Positions 23,406-31,026 of a stretch of 32,023 nucleotides of DNA are shown piece by piece. How positions within the stretch are numbered: position 1 is the stretch's first letter; every line of letters begins with the position of its first letter. Under the pieces are notes generated by a model. The model was not told where the DNA came from and made no database searches. It saw nothing but the letters and a program-made list of their open reading frames with translations. The translations under genes were made by a program, and so were the position numbers. The DNA is from an uncultured Lachnospiraceae bacterium. Lineage in GTDB: Bacteria > Bacillota > Clostridia > Lachnospirales > Lachnospiraceae. Location of the stretch: the NCBI GenBank assembly GCA_902766365.1, contig CACXDC010000159.1:1-32023 (forward strand). The letters run 5' to 3'.

Positions 23406-24764
23406 TTATCGTTTCAGATTGGTCAGTTCCTCAAGCAATGTATCTGATACGGTAATGATACGGCTGTTTGCCTGGAAACCACGCTGGGTTGTAATCATTT
23501 CTGTAAACTCGGAAGAAAGATCCACATTACTCATTTCAAGGACACCGGTATTCATATAGCCGCCGCCTGTAGTGATATCTGTTCCGATACCATCGAAATC
23601 ACCGGAGTTCTGTGTTGCAGAATAAAGGTTGTCTCCTTCCTTGGCAAGACCGGAAGCGTTTGCGAAGGTTGCTACTGCGATCTGTCCGAGCAGTCTGGAA
23701 CAGCCATTGTCATAGTTTGCATAGATCATTCCATCCTTCTGGATGTCGATACCGCTCATTTCTCCTACCTTACGTCCGGCATTATTTCCCTTTGCATCTC
23801 CGCGGATCGGGGAAATGGTAGAGGAACCATTGTTGTTCAGGTTGGAGCAGTTTGAAAAGTCAATGGTAATATCAGAAAAGCTGGGGAAAGTTGCAGCATC
23901 AAAATGCAGTGACAAAGTACTTGCTGTACCTCCTGCTGTTCCCACATTCTTAAAAGAACCATTGGTTGTATTAAATTCCAGTACAGGATTTGTAACATTC
24001 GCATTATTCTGCTGGAGACTTGCTTTTGTCTTATCAGCAAGCACTGTCTTTCCCTTGGAATCCAGGATATCATCCAGCTGTACTGTGAACTGTCCCTCTA
24101 CGCCCTGTACCGCATGGACACTCAGCTTTGCCGTATACTTGTAACCCTGGTTATCATAGAACTCGAGGTTCATGATCTTTCCGGCCGTGGCATTGACATT
24201 GGTATCGTTCTTATCAATGATACCGGAAATTCTTGCTGCCTTGGTTGCTTCCGGAGGATATGTCATATTTTCTGTTGTCATGATCCGGAGGGCAGATACA
24301 GTATCCTGCTTGATCGCAGATGCATCGTTAGGGTCTACCTGCCAGCCCATGACATTGTATCCGGTACTTGTCATTGCCAGGTTTCCGGCTCCATCCACGT
24401 AGAAGGAACCATCTCTGGTGAAGTAATTGTTCTGTCCGTTGTTTACAATGAAGAATGAATCCCCGGTAATCATGATATCAAAGGGATCGTTTGTTGTCTG
24501 GGAAGCACCCTGGGTTGTGATCGCTGTCTTGATCGCACTTGTCTTGGCACCAAGACCGATCTGTCTTGCGTTGATACCGCCTACACCGGTTGTCGGATTG
24601 GCACCGGATGCAGCCTGTGTGGTCTGATACATCAGATCACTGAATGTCATAGACTGTGATTTGTAAGCTGTCGTATTTACGTTTGCAATATTATTACCAA
24701 TTACGTCCATTCTGGTCTGATGGGTCTTAAGACCTGCAACACCAGAATATAATGATCTCATCAT
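23406..24764 (-). CDS. flgE: flagellar hook protein FlgE
   Basis: A 452-residue hook protein. The N-terminal D0 segment (MMRSLYSGVAGLKTHQTRMD then VIGNNIANVNTTAYKSQ) and the C-terminal heptad segment (EMSNVDLSSEFTEMITTQRG then FQANSRIITVSDTLLEELTN) are the typical rod/hook family ends. Between them are the GDSFFIV and YFTRDGSF motifs and a variable surface domain (about 170-350). It is exported by the flagellar apparatus and polymerises into the hook under the FlgD cap. AGGAGG lies about ten bases before two successive ATG codons; either could be used. Confidence 0.97.
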   Translation of the reverse strand: MMRSLYSGVAGLKTHQTRMDVIGNNIANVNTTAYKSQSMTFSDLMYQTTQAASGANPTTGVGGINARQIGLGAKTSAIKTAITTQGASQTTNDPFDIMITGDSFFIVNNGQNNYFTRDGSFYVDGAGNLAMTSTGYNVMGWQVDPNDASAIKQDTVSALRIMTTENMTYPPEATKAARISGIIDKNDTNVNATAGKIMNLEFYDNQGYKYTAKLSVHAVQGVEGQFTVQLDDILDSKGKTVLADKTKASLQQNNANVTNPVLEFNTTNGSFKNVGTAGGTASTLSLHFDAATFPSFSDITIDFSNCSNLNNNGSSTISPIRGDAKGNNAGRKVGEMSGIDIQKDGMIYANYDNGCSRLLGQIAVATFANASGLAKEGDNLYSATQNSGDFDGIGTDITTGGGYMNTGVLEMSNVDLSSEFTEMITTQRGFQANSRIITVSDTLLEELTNLKR

Positions 24765-24845
24765 AGGAAAATGACCTCCTTTAGTGTAAGCCGCTTCTGT
24801 TCCCTCTGTCAGTCAGGAACATCAGCCCCCATAAGGTCCGGCTGT

Positions 24846-25241
24846 TTAAATAATAACGGCTCCATCAATATTCGTAAAAATGTTTTCTGTGGCATCCTGT
24901 CTGTCCATGGCAGTCACTACCGTACTGCTCGGGACATTCACAATAAATGCCAGCTGGTCTACCAGCACTAATGACTCCTTAATTCCCTTCTGCTGTGCTT
25001 TTTCAGTTCCTTCCTGCAGTCTGTCAAGCTGTCCTCTCGAAAGCTCGATCTGGCGGTCTGCCAGTCTGTTTGCTGCATGCTTGGAAAATCTGACTGTCTG
25101 TGTTTCCTCCTGCTTGTTATTCAGGATATCCTGAAAGGAAACACTGCTTTTTTCCTGCCCCTTCTTTAACTGTCCGGTTCCGGAAAGGTACTGATCCTGC
25201 ACCTGTCTGAGGGAAAGGAATCCACCATCCTGCACTTTCAT
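24846..25241 (-). CDS. flagellar operon protein (TIGR02530 type)
   Basis: A 131-residue protein of the small family found between flgD and flgE in many Firmicutes. The conserved core is VRFSKHAANRLADRQIELSR, then QQKGIKESLVLVDQLAFIVN and VPSSTVVTAMDR. Function is not established; it is thought to be involved in hook assembly because of its place. The frame opens at 25271, but GGAGGAG lies six bases before the ATG at 25241, so the shorter form (MKVQDGGFLSL) is chosen. It lies about 35 bases after flgD. Confidence 0.88.
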   Translation of the reverse strand: MKVQDGGFLSLRQVQDQYLSGTGQLKKGQEKSSVSFQDILNNKQEETQTVRFSKHAANRLADRQIELSRGQLDRLQEGTEKAQQKGIKESLVLVDQLAFIVNVPSSTVVTAMDRQDATENIFTNIDGAVII

Positions 25242-25276
25242 CCTGTTCTCCTCCATGAGTGGAATCTGCATCCTTG

Positions 25277-25999
25277 TTATTTGGTTTTCTCAGTATCCTT
25301 GCTTTCAGAATCCTTGTCTTCTGACTTGTCCTTATCTTCTGTCTTATCACCGTCTTCTGTTTTATTCTCGTCTGTGAGTGCTTTGATCCTGTCTACATAT
25401 TCCTGCAGCTTCTTCACATCCTTTTCGGAGATAAAGCTTCTCTGATAATCCGTCATGGCATTATAGGCTTTCTGAAGTGTCTCAACCTTTTCCTTATGCT
25501 CCAGTGTGATCTCGGAAACATCCGGCAGGTCATACAGAGTCTTGATAAACAACTGTGCCAGATCAACTGCATCCTGATAATCCTGTCCGATCACTGCAGT
25601 CACATCATCGATGGAATATAAGGTTCCGTCAATGGAAACATAAGCCTTGTTGTTTTCATACTTCACATACTCAACCATACCCTGTACTTCTTTGGTATTA
25701 CCGGCAGAATCCGTTGTCTGGATCAGTACCTGTTTGCCTACCATGGAAGATGCTCTTGATAATTCCAGTGTAGCCGACATATTCTGCATCTGCTCTACCT
25801 GTGAGAAGGTTGCATACTGGGAAATATATTCTGTGTTTGAAGTAGGCTCCAGAGGATCCTGATATTTCATCTGTGCTACCAGAAGCTGTAAGAATGCTTC
25901 CTTATCCATACCATTCTTGGATGTGGTGGCCTGTTTTACGGAAGACTGGGATGCGGTTTCCTGGATCTCACCATTTTTTACTACTGCGCTGACGCCCAT
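25277..25999 (-). CDS. flgD: hook capping protein FlgD with C-terminal helical extension
   Basis: A 240-residue FlgD. The N-terminal capping region (about 30-85) has MDKEAFLQLLVAQMKYQDPL followed by EPTSNTEYISQYATFSQVEQ, the family signature. A Tudor-like beta domain follows (about 87-140). Residues about 143-208 then form a three-helix segment (ITLEHKEKVETLQKAYNAMT and after) resembling the small helical modules repeated in many Firmicute surface proteins. The last 30 residues are an Asp/Glu/Lys-rich tail with repeated EDKDKS-type units. Bacillus FlgD is about 140 residues, so the extension is an addition. AAAGGAG lies ten bases before the ATG. Confidence 0.93.
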   Translation of the reverse strand: MGVSAVVKNGEIQETASQSSVKQATTSKNGMDKEAFLQLLVAQMKYQDPLEPTSNTEYISQYATFSQVEQMQNMSATLELSRASSMVGKQVLIQTTDSAGNTKEVQGMVEYVKYENNKAYVSIDGTLYSIDDVTAVIGQDYQDAVDLAQLFIKTLYDLPDVSEITLEHKEKVETLQKAYNAMTDYQRSFISEKDVKKLQEYVDRIKALTDENKTEDGDKTEDKDKSEDKDSESKDTEKTK

Positions 26000-26025
26000 C
26001 TGTTATGTACTCCTTTCTGCACGCT

Positions 26026-27417
26026 CTATGCGGTATAATCTACCGTCGTGCCATTTGCTTTCATCATACTTGCTGCCAGAAGCTCTTCTTCCTCTGCCGT
26101 TTCCTCGAAATCATCCGATAAGGCATTCAGATTCAGATGTCTTCTTGCTTTTTTCTTATCCTGATAGAGGTTTTCATTCCCTCTGTCCTGTCCATTGTAC
26201 AGATTGCTTTCAAATGCATGGCTCTCTACAGTCACTTCTACAGCCTCTATCTTCACACCCTGTTCTTCGAGGGTATTCTTAAGAACTGTCATCTGGCTTT
26301 CGATCGCTGCCCTTACACTTTCATTCTGTACCTGGAAATGTGCGGTCACTTCACCGCCCTTTGACACAAGCTGGATCTTCAGTGTTCCCAGTGTTTCCGG
26401 ATGAAGCTGCATTTCCAGCTGATCCATCTCCGGTTTTAACTGTACCTTCATGTAGTCCATGATCTGATCCATGATCTCCTGTGTCTGCGTACTGCTTTCC
26501 GCATACGCTGCACTTTCCTGCGCCTGCAGGGGTGCTTCTGCTTCCTTCTGCAAAAGAACATTGTTCTGCACCGGGTCTGTTTCTCCCATATGCTGTCCTC
26601 TGCTTCCGGTCTCCTGTTTACCATCCTCGTGGGATGTATGTTCTCCGGTATGTCTTTCAGAAACTGTTTCTTCTGCCATACCTTCATTCTGAATGGTTAT
26701 GGTTCCATCCATTCTGGCGCTTTCTTCCTGAACACCTGCAGTCTGCACCTTTTCTTCCGGCACTGCATTTTCTGTGTTCTTCATTCCTGTGACACTTTCT
26801 GTCACCTGTTCAGGTATCTCCTGCAATTTTGCAAGACTCTGCGTAAGCTCCTGCGGGCTTAAGGAAAATTCTTCCATCAGTCCCTCTTTCACATCAGAAA
26901 GCTGCGTCAGAAGATTCTGTACATTGTTATACAGACCTTCATCTGTCAGAAGGGCCATGGAGTCATCCGCTCCTGAAAGTGCTACTGCAAGATCAGTCAG
27001 ATTCTCTGCATTTAACAGATCTGCTGCTGTCAGGGAAAGTTCTTCCATAGCAGCTTCTACGTCTGCTTCTGATACATTCATTTCCCTGGCCACACTGGCT
27101 ACCAGTTCCTGTCCTGCCTTTGTCACTGCATCTTCCAGAGCACCGGTGTCCTTTTCTTCCTTTACACCGTTCTTTGGCTTCAGTGTCTGTGTACTCTTAC
27201 CGGCAGCTTCAAGTTTATCCCTGATGGATTCCCCTGTATTTCCGGTTTTCTTCACAGTCTGCGCTGCAGCAGTTGTTTCATCGCTGCCAGATGTCTTTCC
27301 CATGACATCACCAAAGCTTGTGCCTCCTGCATTTTTGATACCTGAGAATGTTGTCTGCGCTGTCTTTCCCACAAGATTCATCAGAGAGTCTGAGTTTCTT
27401 ACAGGTGTGCTCGTCAT
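26026..27417 (-). CDS. fliK: flagellar hook-length control protein FliK
   Basis: A 463-residue FliK. The first 320 residues are low-complexity, Thr/Glu/Gln-rich and probably act as the flexible ruler. The conserved Flg_hook domain is at about 320-398 with LEMQLHPETLGTLKIQLVSK and the IESQMTVLKNTLEEQGVKIE segment. A charged tail of about 65 residues follows. FliK measures hook length and triggers the FlhB specificity switch. GGAGG lies seven bases before the ATG. A possible sigma-28 promoter lies just upstream, so it may start a sub-operon. Confidence 0.95.
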   Translation of the reverse strand: MTSTPVRNSDSLMNLVGKTAQTTFSGIKNAGGTSFGDVMGKTSGSDETTAAAQTVKKTGNTGESIRDKLEAAGKSTQTLKPKNGVKEEKDTGALEDAVTKAGQELVASVAREMNVSEADVEAAMEELSLTAADLLNAENLTDLAVALSGADDSMALLTDEGLYNNVQNLLTQLSDVKEGLMEEFSLSPQELTQSLAKLQEIPEQVTESVTGMKNTENAVPEEKVQTAGVQEESARMDGTITIQNEGMAEETVSERHTGEHTSHEDGKQETGSRGQHMGETDPVQNNVLLQKEAEAPLQAQESAAYAESSTQTQEIMDQIMDYMKVQLKPEMDQLEMQLHPETLGTLKIQLVSKGGEVTAHFQVQNESVRAAIESQMTVLKNTLEEQGVKIEAVEVTVESHAFESNLYNGQDRGNENLYQDKKKARRHLNLNALSDDFEETAEEEELLAASMMKANGTTVDYTA

Positions 27418-27474
27418 TCACATTCCTCCATTCTCTATTAGTCCTTTCAGACTTTTTATCAAGGTACAAAAAAT

Positions 27475-27501
27475 ATATCGGTAAAAACAGGCGTTTTCTT
27501 A
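27475..27501 (-). promoter_or_regulatory. candidate sigma-28 (SigD) promoter before fliK
   Basis: On the minus strand TAAG (27498-27501) and ACCGATAT (27475-27482) are separated by exactly 15 bases. The sigma-28 consensus is TAAA-N15-GCCGATAA/T. The -35 box overlaps the TAA stop of the MotE-like gene. Transcription would begin near 27467, giving a leader of about 50 bases to fliK. It lies in one of the few open gaps (about 80 bases) in the early part of the cluster. Confidence 0.6.
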
Positions 27502-28380
27502 AGATTCCGGATCCATGATCTTGGTCAGCTTGGCTGCCACTGTAGGATCCATGACGCCAAGGATCTTTCCTCTGTCATCCGCTTCCATGGCATTCAGGAT
27601 GCGGGCTGCCAGATCCAGATTATCCGTCATCGCCTCGAAGATAGCTGCTGCTTCCTTTGGCTTCATGGACGAATAGGCCATGGCGTAATTCTTGACTTCG
27701 TCTGTTTCTTCCGTCTGCTGTACGACCTGTTTATACAGGTACTCTGCGGTTGCGGGATCAATTTCCTCATAATACTTCTTATACTCCTCGATCCCCGGTC
27801 CTTTATCCGAATAAACTACTTCTTCGTAAAACTCTGTTTTGATCCGCTGGAACTCCACCTGGCTGTCCTCAAAGGTTTTCAGTCTGTCTACCTCAGCCTG
27901 CAGATCCTTTACTTCATCCGTACTGGTCGTCTCTGCTGACTTGGCACGTTCCAGCTCCAGCTCCAGCTCCTTGATATAATCCACTGCATCCTTCAGGTTG
28001 TCGTAGCCTCCATAAGAGCCGCTGTCACTCTCATCCACGGCAACATCTGTATTCTTTGGCAGGATCAGATTTAAAACCGGCACATCCTTTAAAACCGGTG
28101 TCAGTACATTACTTCCAAATCCACCAAAATCAAGCTTGACGATCAGGCACAGGATTGCTACCCAGATCAGTACGATCACAAACGTGACTGCAAATACAGA
28201 TCCCTGGTTTCCGTCATCGTCCTCTTCAAGCTCAGCCTCACGTCCTGCGATTTCCTTTGCTTTCTGTCTGGCCAGCTTTTTCTGCTCTTTCTGCTCGTTT
28301 TTCAGTTTTTTCTTTTCATCCTTCAGACGCTTTTTTTCTGCTTTGGCGTCATCCGGTGTCATTTCTTCATCCAACGGCAT
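27499..28380 (-). CDS. MotE/YlxF-like membrane protein with MgtE N-terminal-like domain
   Basis: A 293-residue protein. A very basic and acidic N-terminal coiled coil (about 10-55, probably cytoplasmic) precedes one membrane helix (about 62-83, FAVTFVIVLIWVAILCLIV). A spacer and second coiled coil (about 135-175) follow, then a C-terminal alpha-helical repeat (about 222-290, MAYSSMKPKEAAAIFEAMTD then LDLAARILNAMEADDRGKIL) of the MgtE intracellular N-domain type, which structurally resembles FliG. Sinorhizobium MotE has this domain and chaperones a stator-associated protein; the Bacillus gene in this position is ylxF. It starts three bases after fliJ. Likely motor-associated, with no proven role. 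Confidence 0.87.
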   Translation of the reverse strand: MPLDEEMTPDDAKAEKKRLKDEKKKLKNEQKEQKKLARQKAKEIAGREAELEEDDDGNQGSVFAVTFVIVLIWVAILCLIVKLDFGGFGSNVLTPVLKDVPVLNLILPKNTDVAVDESDSGSYGGYDNLKDAVDYIKELELELERAKSAETTSTDEVKDLQAEVDRLKTFEDSQVEFQRIKTEFYEEVVYSDKGPGIEEYKKYYEEIDPATAEYLYKQVVQQTEETDEVKNYAMAYSSMKPKEAAAIFEAMTDNLDLAARILNAMEADDRGKILGVMDPTVAAKLTKIMDPES

Positions 28381-28383
28381 ATT

Positions 28384-28839
28384 TTATTCTCCACTGTTTC
28401 TTTTCTGTCCATAGGTGTAACTTACCAGTTCATCAATTTCCTTGGATTCTCTGGCATTTTCTTCTTTCATAAAGCTTTCAAAGGCCTTTTCCTTCAGTTT
28501 CTCATGGGTTTTGCTTTCCTTCATTGCTTCCGTCAGCTTTTCCCTGGCCTCCTCCAGCACCTTTTCTGCCTTTTCCACAGTCCTCTGCTGGGCTGTGATC
28601 AGCCTCTTCATATTCTCTATGGCATCCCGGTTTTCCAGGATATCTCTTACATTCAGTCCGCTTTCCTGGAGTTTTCTTCCTTCTTCCACGTAAGCATCTT
28701 TTCTTTCCTTCAGCTTCTGCAGCTTATCTTCCTCCAGCGTTAGCTGCAGCCTTGCCTTTGCAAATTCATTTTTGGCCTGTTCTTCCAGCTTCTGTTTGAT
28801 GTCCAGGACGCTCTGCATCCGGTAAATAAACTTTGCCAT
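28384..28839 (-). CDS. fliJ: flagellar export protein FliJ
   Basis: A 151-residue, almost entirely alpha-helical coiled-coil protein (for example QSVLDIKQKLEEQAKNEFAK and EEDKLQKLKERKDAYVEEGR), typical of FliJ. FliJ inserts in the centre of the FliI hexamer and links it to FlhA during export. Sequence conservation in this family is low, so the call depends on length, coiled-coil form and the place between fliI and the MotE-like gene. AAGGG lies about 11 bases before the ATG. Confidence 0.93.
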   Translation of the reverse strand: MAKFIYRMQSVLDIKQKLEEQAKNEFAKARLQLTLEEDKLQKLKERKDAYVEEGRKLQESGLNVRDILENRDAIENMKRLITAQQRTVEKAEKVLEEAREKLTEAMKESKTHEKLKEKAFESFMKEENARESKEIDELVSYTYGQKRNSGE

Positions 28840-28844
28840 AATTA

Positions 28845-30167
28845 TCAGGACCCTTCAAAAATATGTACCAGTAACTGTATCGTTTCTTCAAAGGTGAATT
28901 TGTCATTGACATCCTGCTGCAGAAAAGCATTTACCTCCTGAATCTTGCTGATCGCATAGTCGATCTCAGGATTGCTTCCTGCCTTATAGGCACCTATGTT
29001 GATCAGATCCTCCGCCTCATTGTAGGTCGCCATGACATTTTTCAGTTTACCTGCAAGCTGCTTATGTTCCCTTGTTGCGATCTGGCTCATACATCTTGAT
29101 ATACTCTGCAGGACATCAATAGCCGGATAATGATTCTTATGTGCCAGCTTCCTGTTCAGCATGATATGGCCATCCAGGATGCTTCTTGCCGTGTCTGTGA
29201 TCGGTTCATTGAAGTCATCACCGTCTACAAGTACTGTATACAGTCCTGTAATAGATCCCCTGTCCGAGCACCCTGCCCGCTCTAACAGTCTTGGCATCTC
29301 AGAATATACACTCGGTGGATATCCCCTGGATACCGGCGGTTCACCGCTCGCCAGGCCAATTTCCCTCTGTGCCATGGAAAAACGTGTCAGGGAATCCATC
29401 ATCAGAAGGACATCCTTTCCCTGATCCCGGAAATACTCTGCAATCGCAGTTGCAGTCTGGGCTGCTCTTTTTCTTTCAAGTGCCGGTCTGTCGGATGTGG
29501 CAACCACAACCACTGACCGTTTCATACCCTCTTCTCCAAGGTCTCTCTCTATAAACTCACGCACCTCACGACCACGTTCTCCGATCAGTGCAATGACGTT
29601 GATATCTGCTTTTGTATTTCTGGCAAACATACCCATAAGAGTTGATTTGCCAACACCGGAACCTGCGAAAATCCCGATACGCTGTCCCTTGCCGACTGTG
29701 ATCAGTCCATCTACTGCTTTCACGCCAAGCGGCAGTACGTCACAGATGATCTTGCGGCTCATAGGATCCGGTGGCGGTGCTTCTACCGGGTAGTCGATAC
29801 CACCATGCAGCTGCTCCCCTTCCATCCTGCCAAGGCCGTTCAGTGTCCTGCCAAGCAGCTCGTCCGATACCTTTACCGTAAGCGCATGCCCTGTATTCTC
29901 TACGACACTTCCCGGTCCGATGCCCTCTACCTTATCATAAGGCATCAACAGAACCTTGCCTTCCTTAAAACCGACGACTTCTGCCTGAACCGGTTTTTCC
30001 TCTGTCCCTCCATTCAGGGAGGAGATCAGACAGATATCCCCCAGCTTTGCCTGGGGTCCCTTTGATTCTGTCGTCAGACCCACTACATTTACAACCTTTC
30101 CTCTTACCCTGAAAAGGTCTTCCTGCAGTACCTTGTTATATTTATCCCAATCAATGGTCAGTCCCAC
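28845..30167 (-). CDS. fliI: flagellar export ATPase FliI
   Basis: A 440-residue ATPase related to the F1 beta subunit. The Walker A box AGSGVGKST is at 168-176, preceded by the family motif APPPDPMSRK (140-149). ALIGERGREVREFIERDLGE and LLMMDSLTRFSMAQREIGLA follow. It hydrolyses ATP to unfold and release substrates for flagellar export. The start is GTG, with GAGG ten bases upstream. It follows fliH by 13 bases. Confidence 0.98.
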   Translation of the reverse strand: MGLTIDWDKYNKVLQEDLFRVRGKVVNVVGLTTESKGPQAKLGDICLISSLNGGTEEKPVQAEVVGFKEGKVLLMPYDKVEGIGPGSVVENTGHALTVKVSDELLGRTLNGLGRMEGEQLHGGIDYPVEAPPPDPMSRKIICDVLPLGVKAVDGLITVGKGQRIGIFAGSGVGKSTLMGMFARNTKADINVIALIGERGREVREFIERDLGEEGMKRSVVVVATSDRPALERKRAAQTATAIAEYFRDQGKDVLLMMDSLTRFSMAQREIGLASGEPPVSRGYPPSVYSEMPRLLERAGCSDRGSITGLYTVLVDGDDFNEPITDTARSILDGHIMLNRKLAHKNHYPAIDVLQSISRCMSQIATREHKQLAGKLKNVMATYNEAEDLINIGAYKAGSNPEIDYAISKIQEVNAFLQQDVNDKFTFEETIQLLVHIFEGS

Positions 30168-30180
30168 TTCTTTAAAACCT

Positions 30181-31026
30181 CTACTTCAAAGCTTCATAGG
30201 AAAGGAGCTTCAGCTTTCTTGTAAGCTCAGAAAGCTCTGTATCCAGGCTGCAGTCATATACTCCATTTTCCGTTTCGATCATGGCCTTTCCGGCAGAGAG
30301 TGTCATATCCTCCACAATTTCAACAGATATCGCACTTCCACCAGCCTCTTTCTGAAGCCGTTCCTTATTTTCTTTCACATTCTCATAATCATTCCTGGAT
30401 ACATGGATCAGAAGATTCCTGCATCCTTCGATCTTCTGCATGGTATTACTCAGCAGTGTAACCACCAGATCATGATAATCTGAAAGATCGACTTTGAAAA
30501 TGTGTTCATAAATTCCTGTCAGTGCCTCAATGAACCTGGGTTCCAGTTCCCGTTCTTCCTTTTCGAAGGTCGCCTGCAGCTCCTGTAATTTCTGCTGGTA
30601 TTCTGCTTTTACAGCCTCTGCTTCCTGTCTTCCCTGGCGTTCTCCATCCCGGTAACCGTCTTCTCTGGCTTCCTCATAGGCTTTCTTCTGGATCTCCGCC
30701 GTCTGTTCCTTTGCCTGTGCGATCATTTCATCTGTCTGTGATCTGATCTGTTCAAGCTCATTCCTGGCTTCTTCAATTTCCTGCTTCAGTGCATTTTTTT
30801 CCTCTTCTGAAGCATCAGAAGCAGTGTCATTTAAAAGTGCATCTACCGCTTCCGTATCCTCCGGCTCTCCTGCCGTTTCCTGCGCACCGTTTTCAGCCGT
30901 GCCCTGAAAAGATGCACTGTGCAGTACCTTATCCAGTTTTTTCTCAGCCAGTGTATTATTGTCTATGATACGTTTATCCTCACTGTCCATATGGATCAGT
31001 CCGGATTTATACAAATTCTTAAACAA
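30181..31026 (-). CDS. fliH: flagellar assembly protein FliH
   Basis: A protein of 281 residues that regulates FliI and docks it to the C-ring. It begins LFKNLYKSGLIHMDSEDKRI, a usual Clostridial FliH start. A long acidic coiled coil spans about 75-200 (EEKNALKQEIEEARNELEQI and more), then the C-terminal V-ATPase-E-like domain (EALTGIYEHIFKVDLSDYHD). The longest frame begins at 31059, but GGAGGAG lies nine bases before the TTG at 31026, so that start is chosen; it overlaps fliG by eight bases and indicates translational coupling. Confidence 0.93.
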   Translation of the reverse strand: MFKNLYKSGLIHMDSEDKRIIDNNTLAEKKLDKVLHSASFQGTAENGAQETAGEPEDTEAVDALLNDTASDASEEEKNALKQEIEEARNELEQIRSQTDEMIAQAKEQTAEIQKKAYEEAREDGYRDGERQGRQEAEAVKAEYQQKLQELQATFEKEERELEPRFIEALTGIYEHIFKVDLSDYHDLVVTLLSNTMQKIEGCRNLLIHVSRNDYENVKENKERLQKEAGGSAISVEIVEDMTLSAGKAMIETENGVYDCSLDTELSELTRKLKLLSYEALK

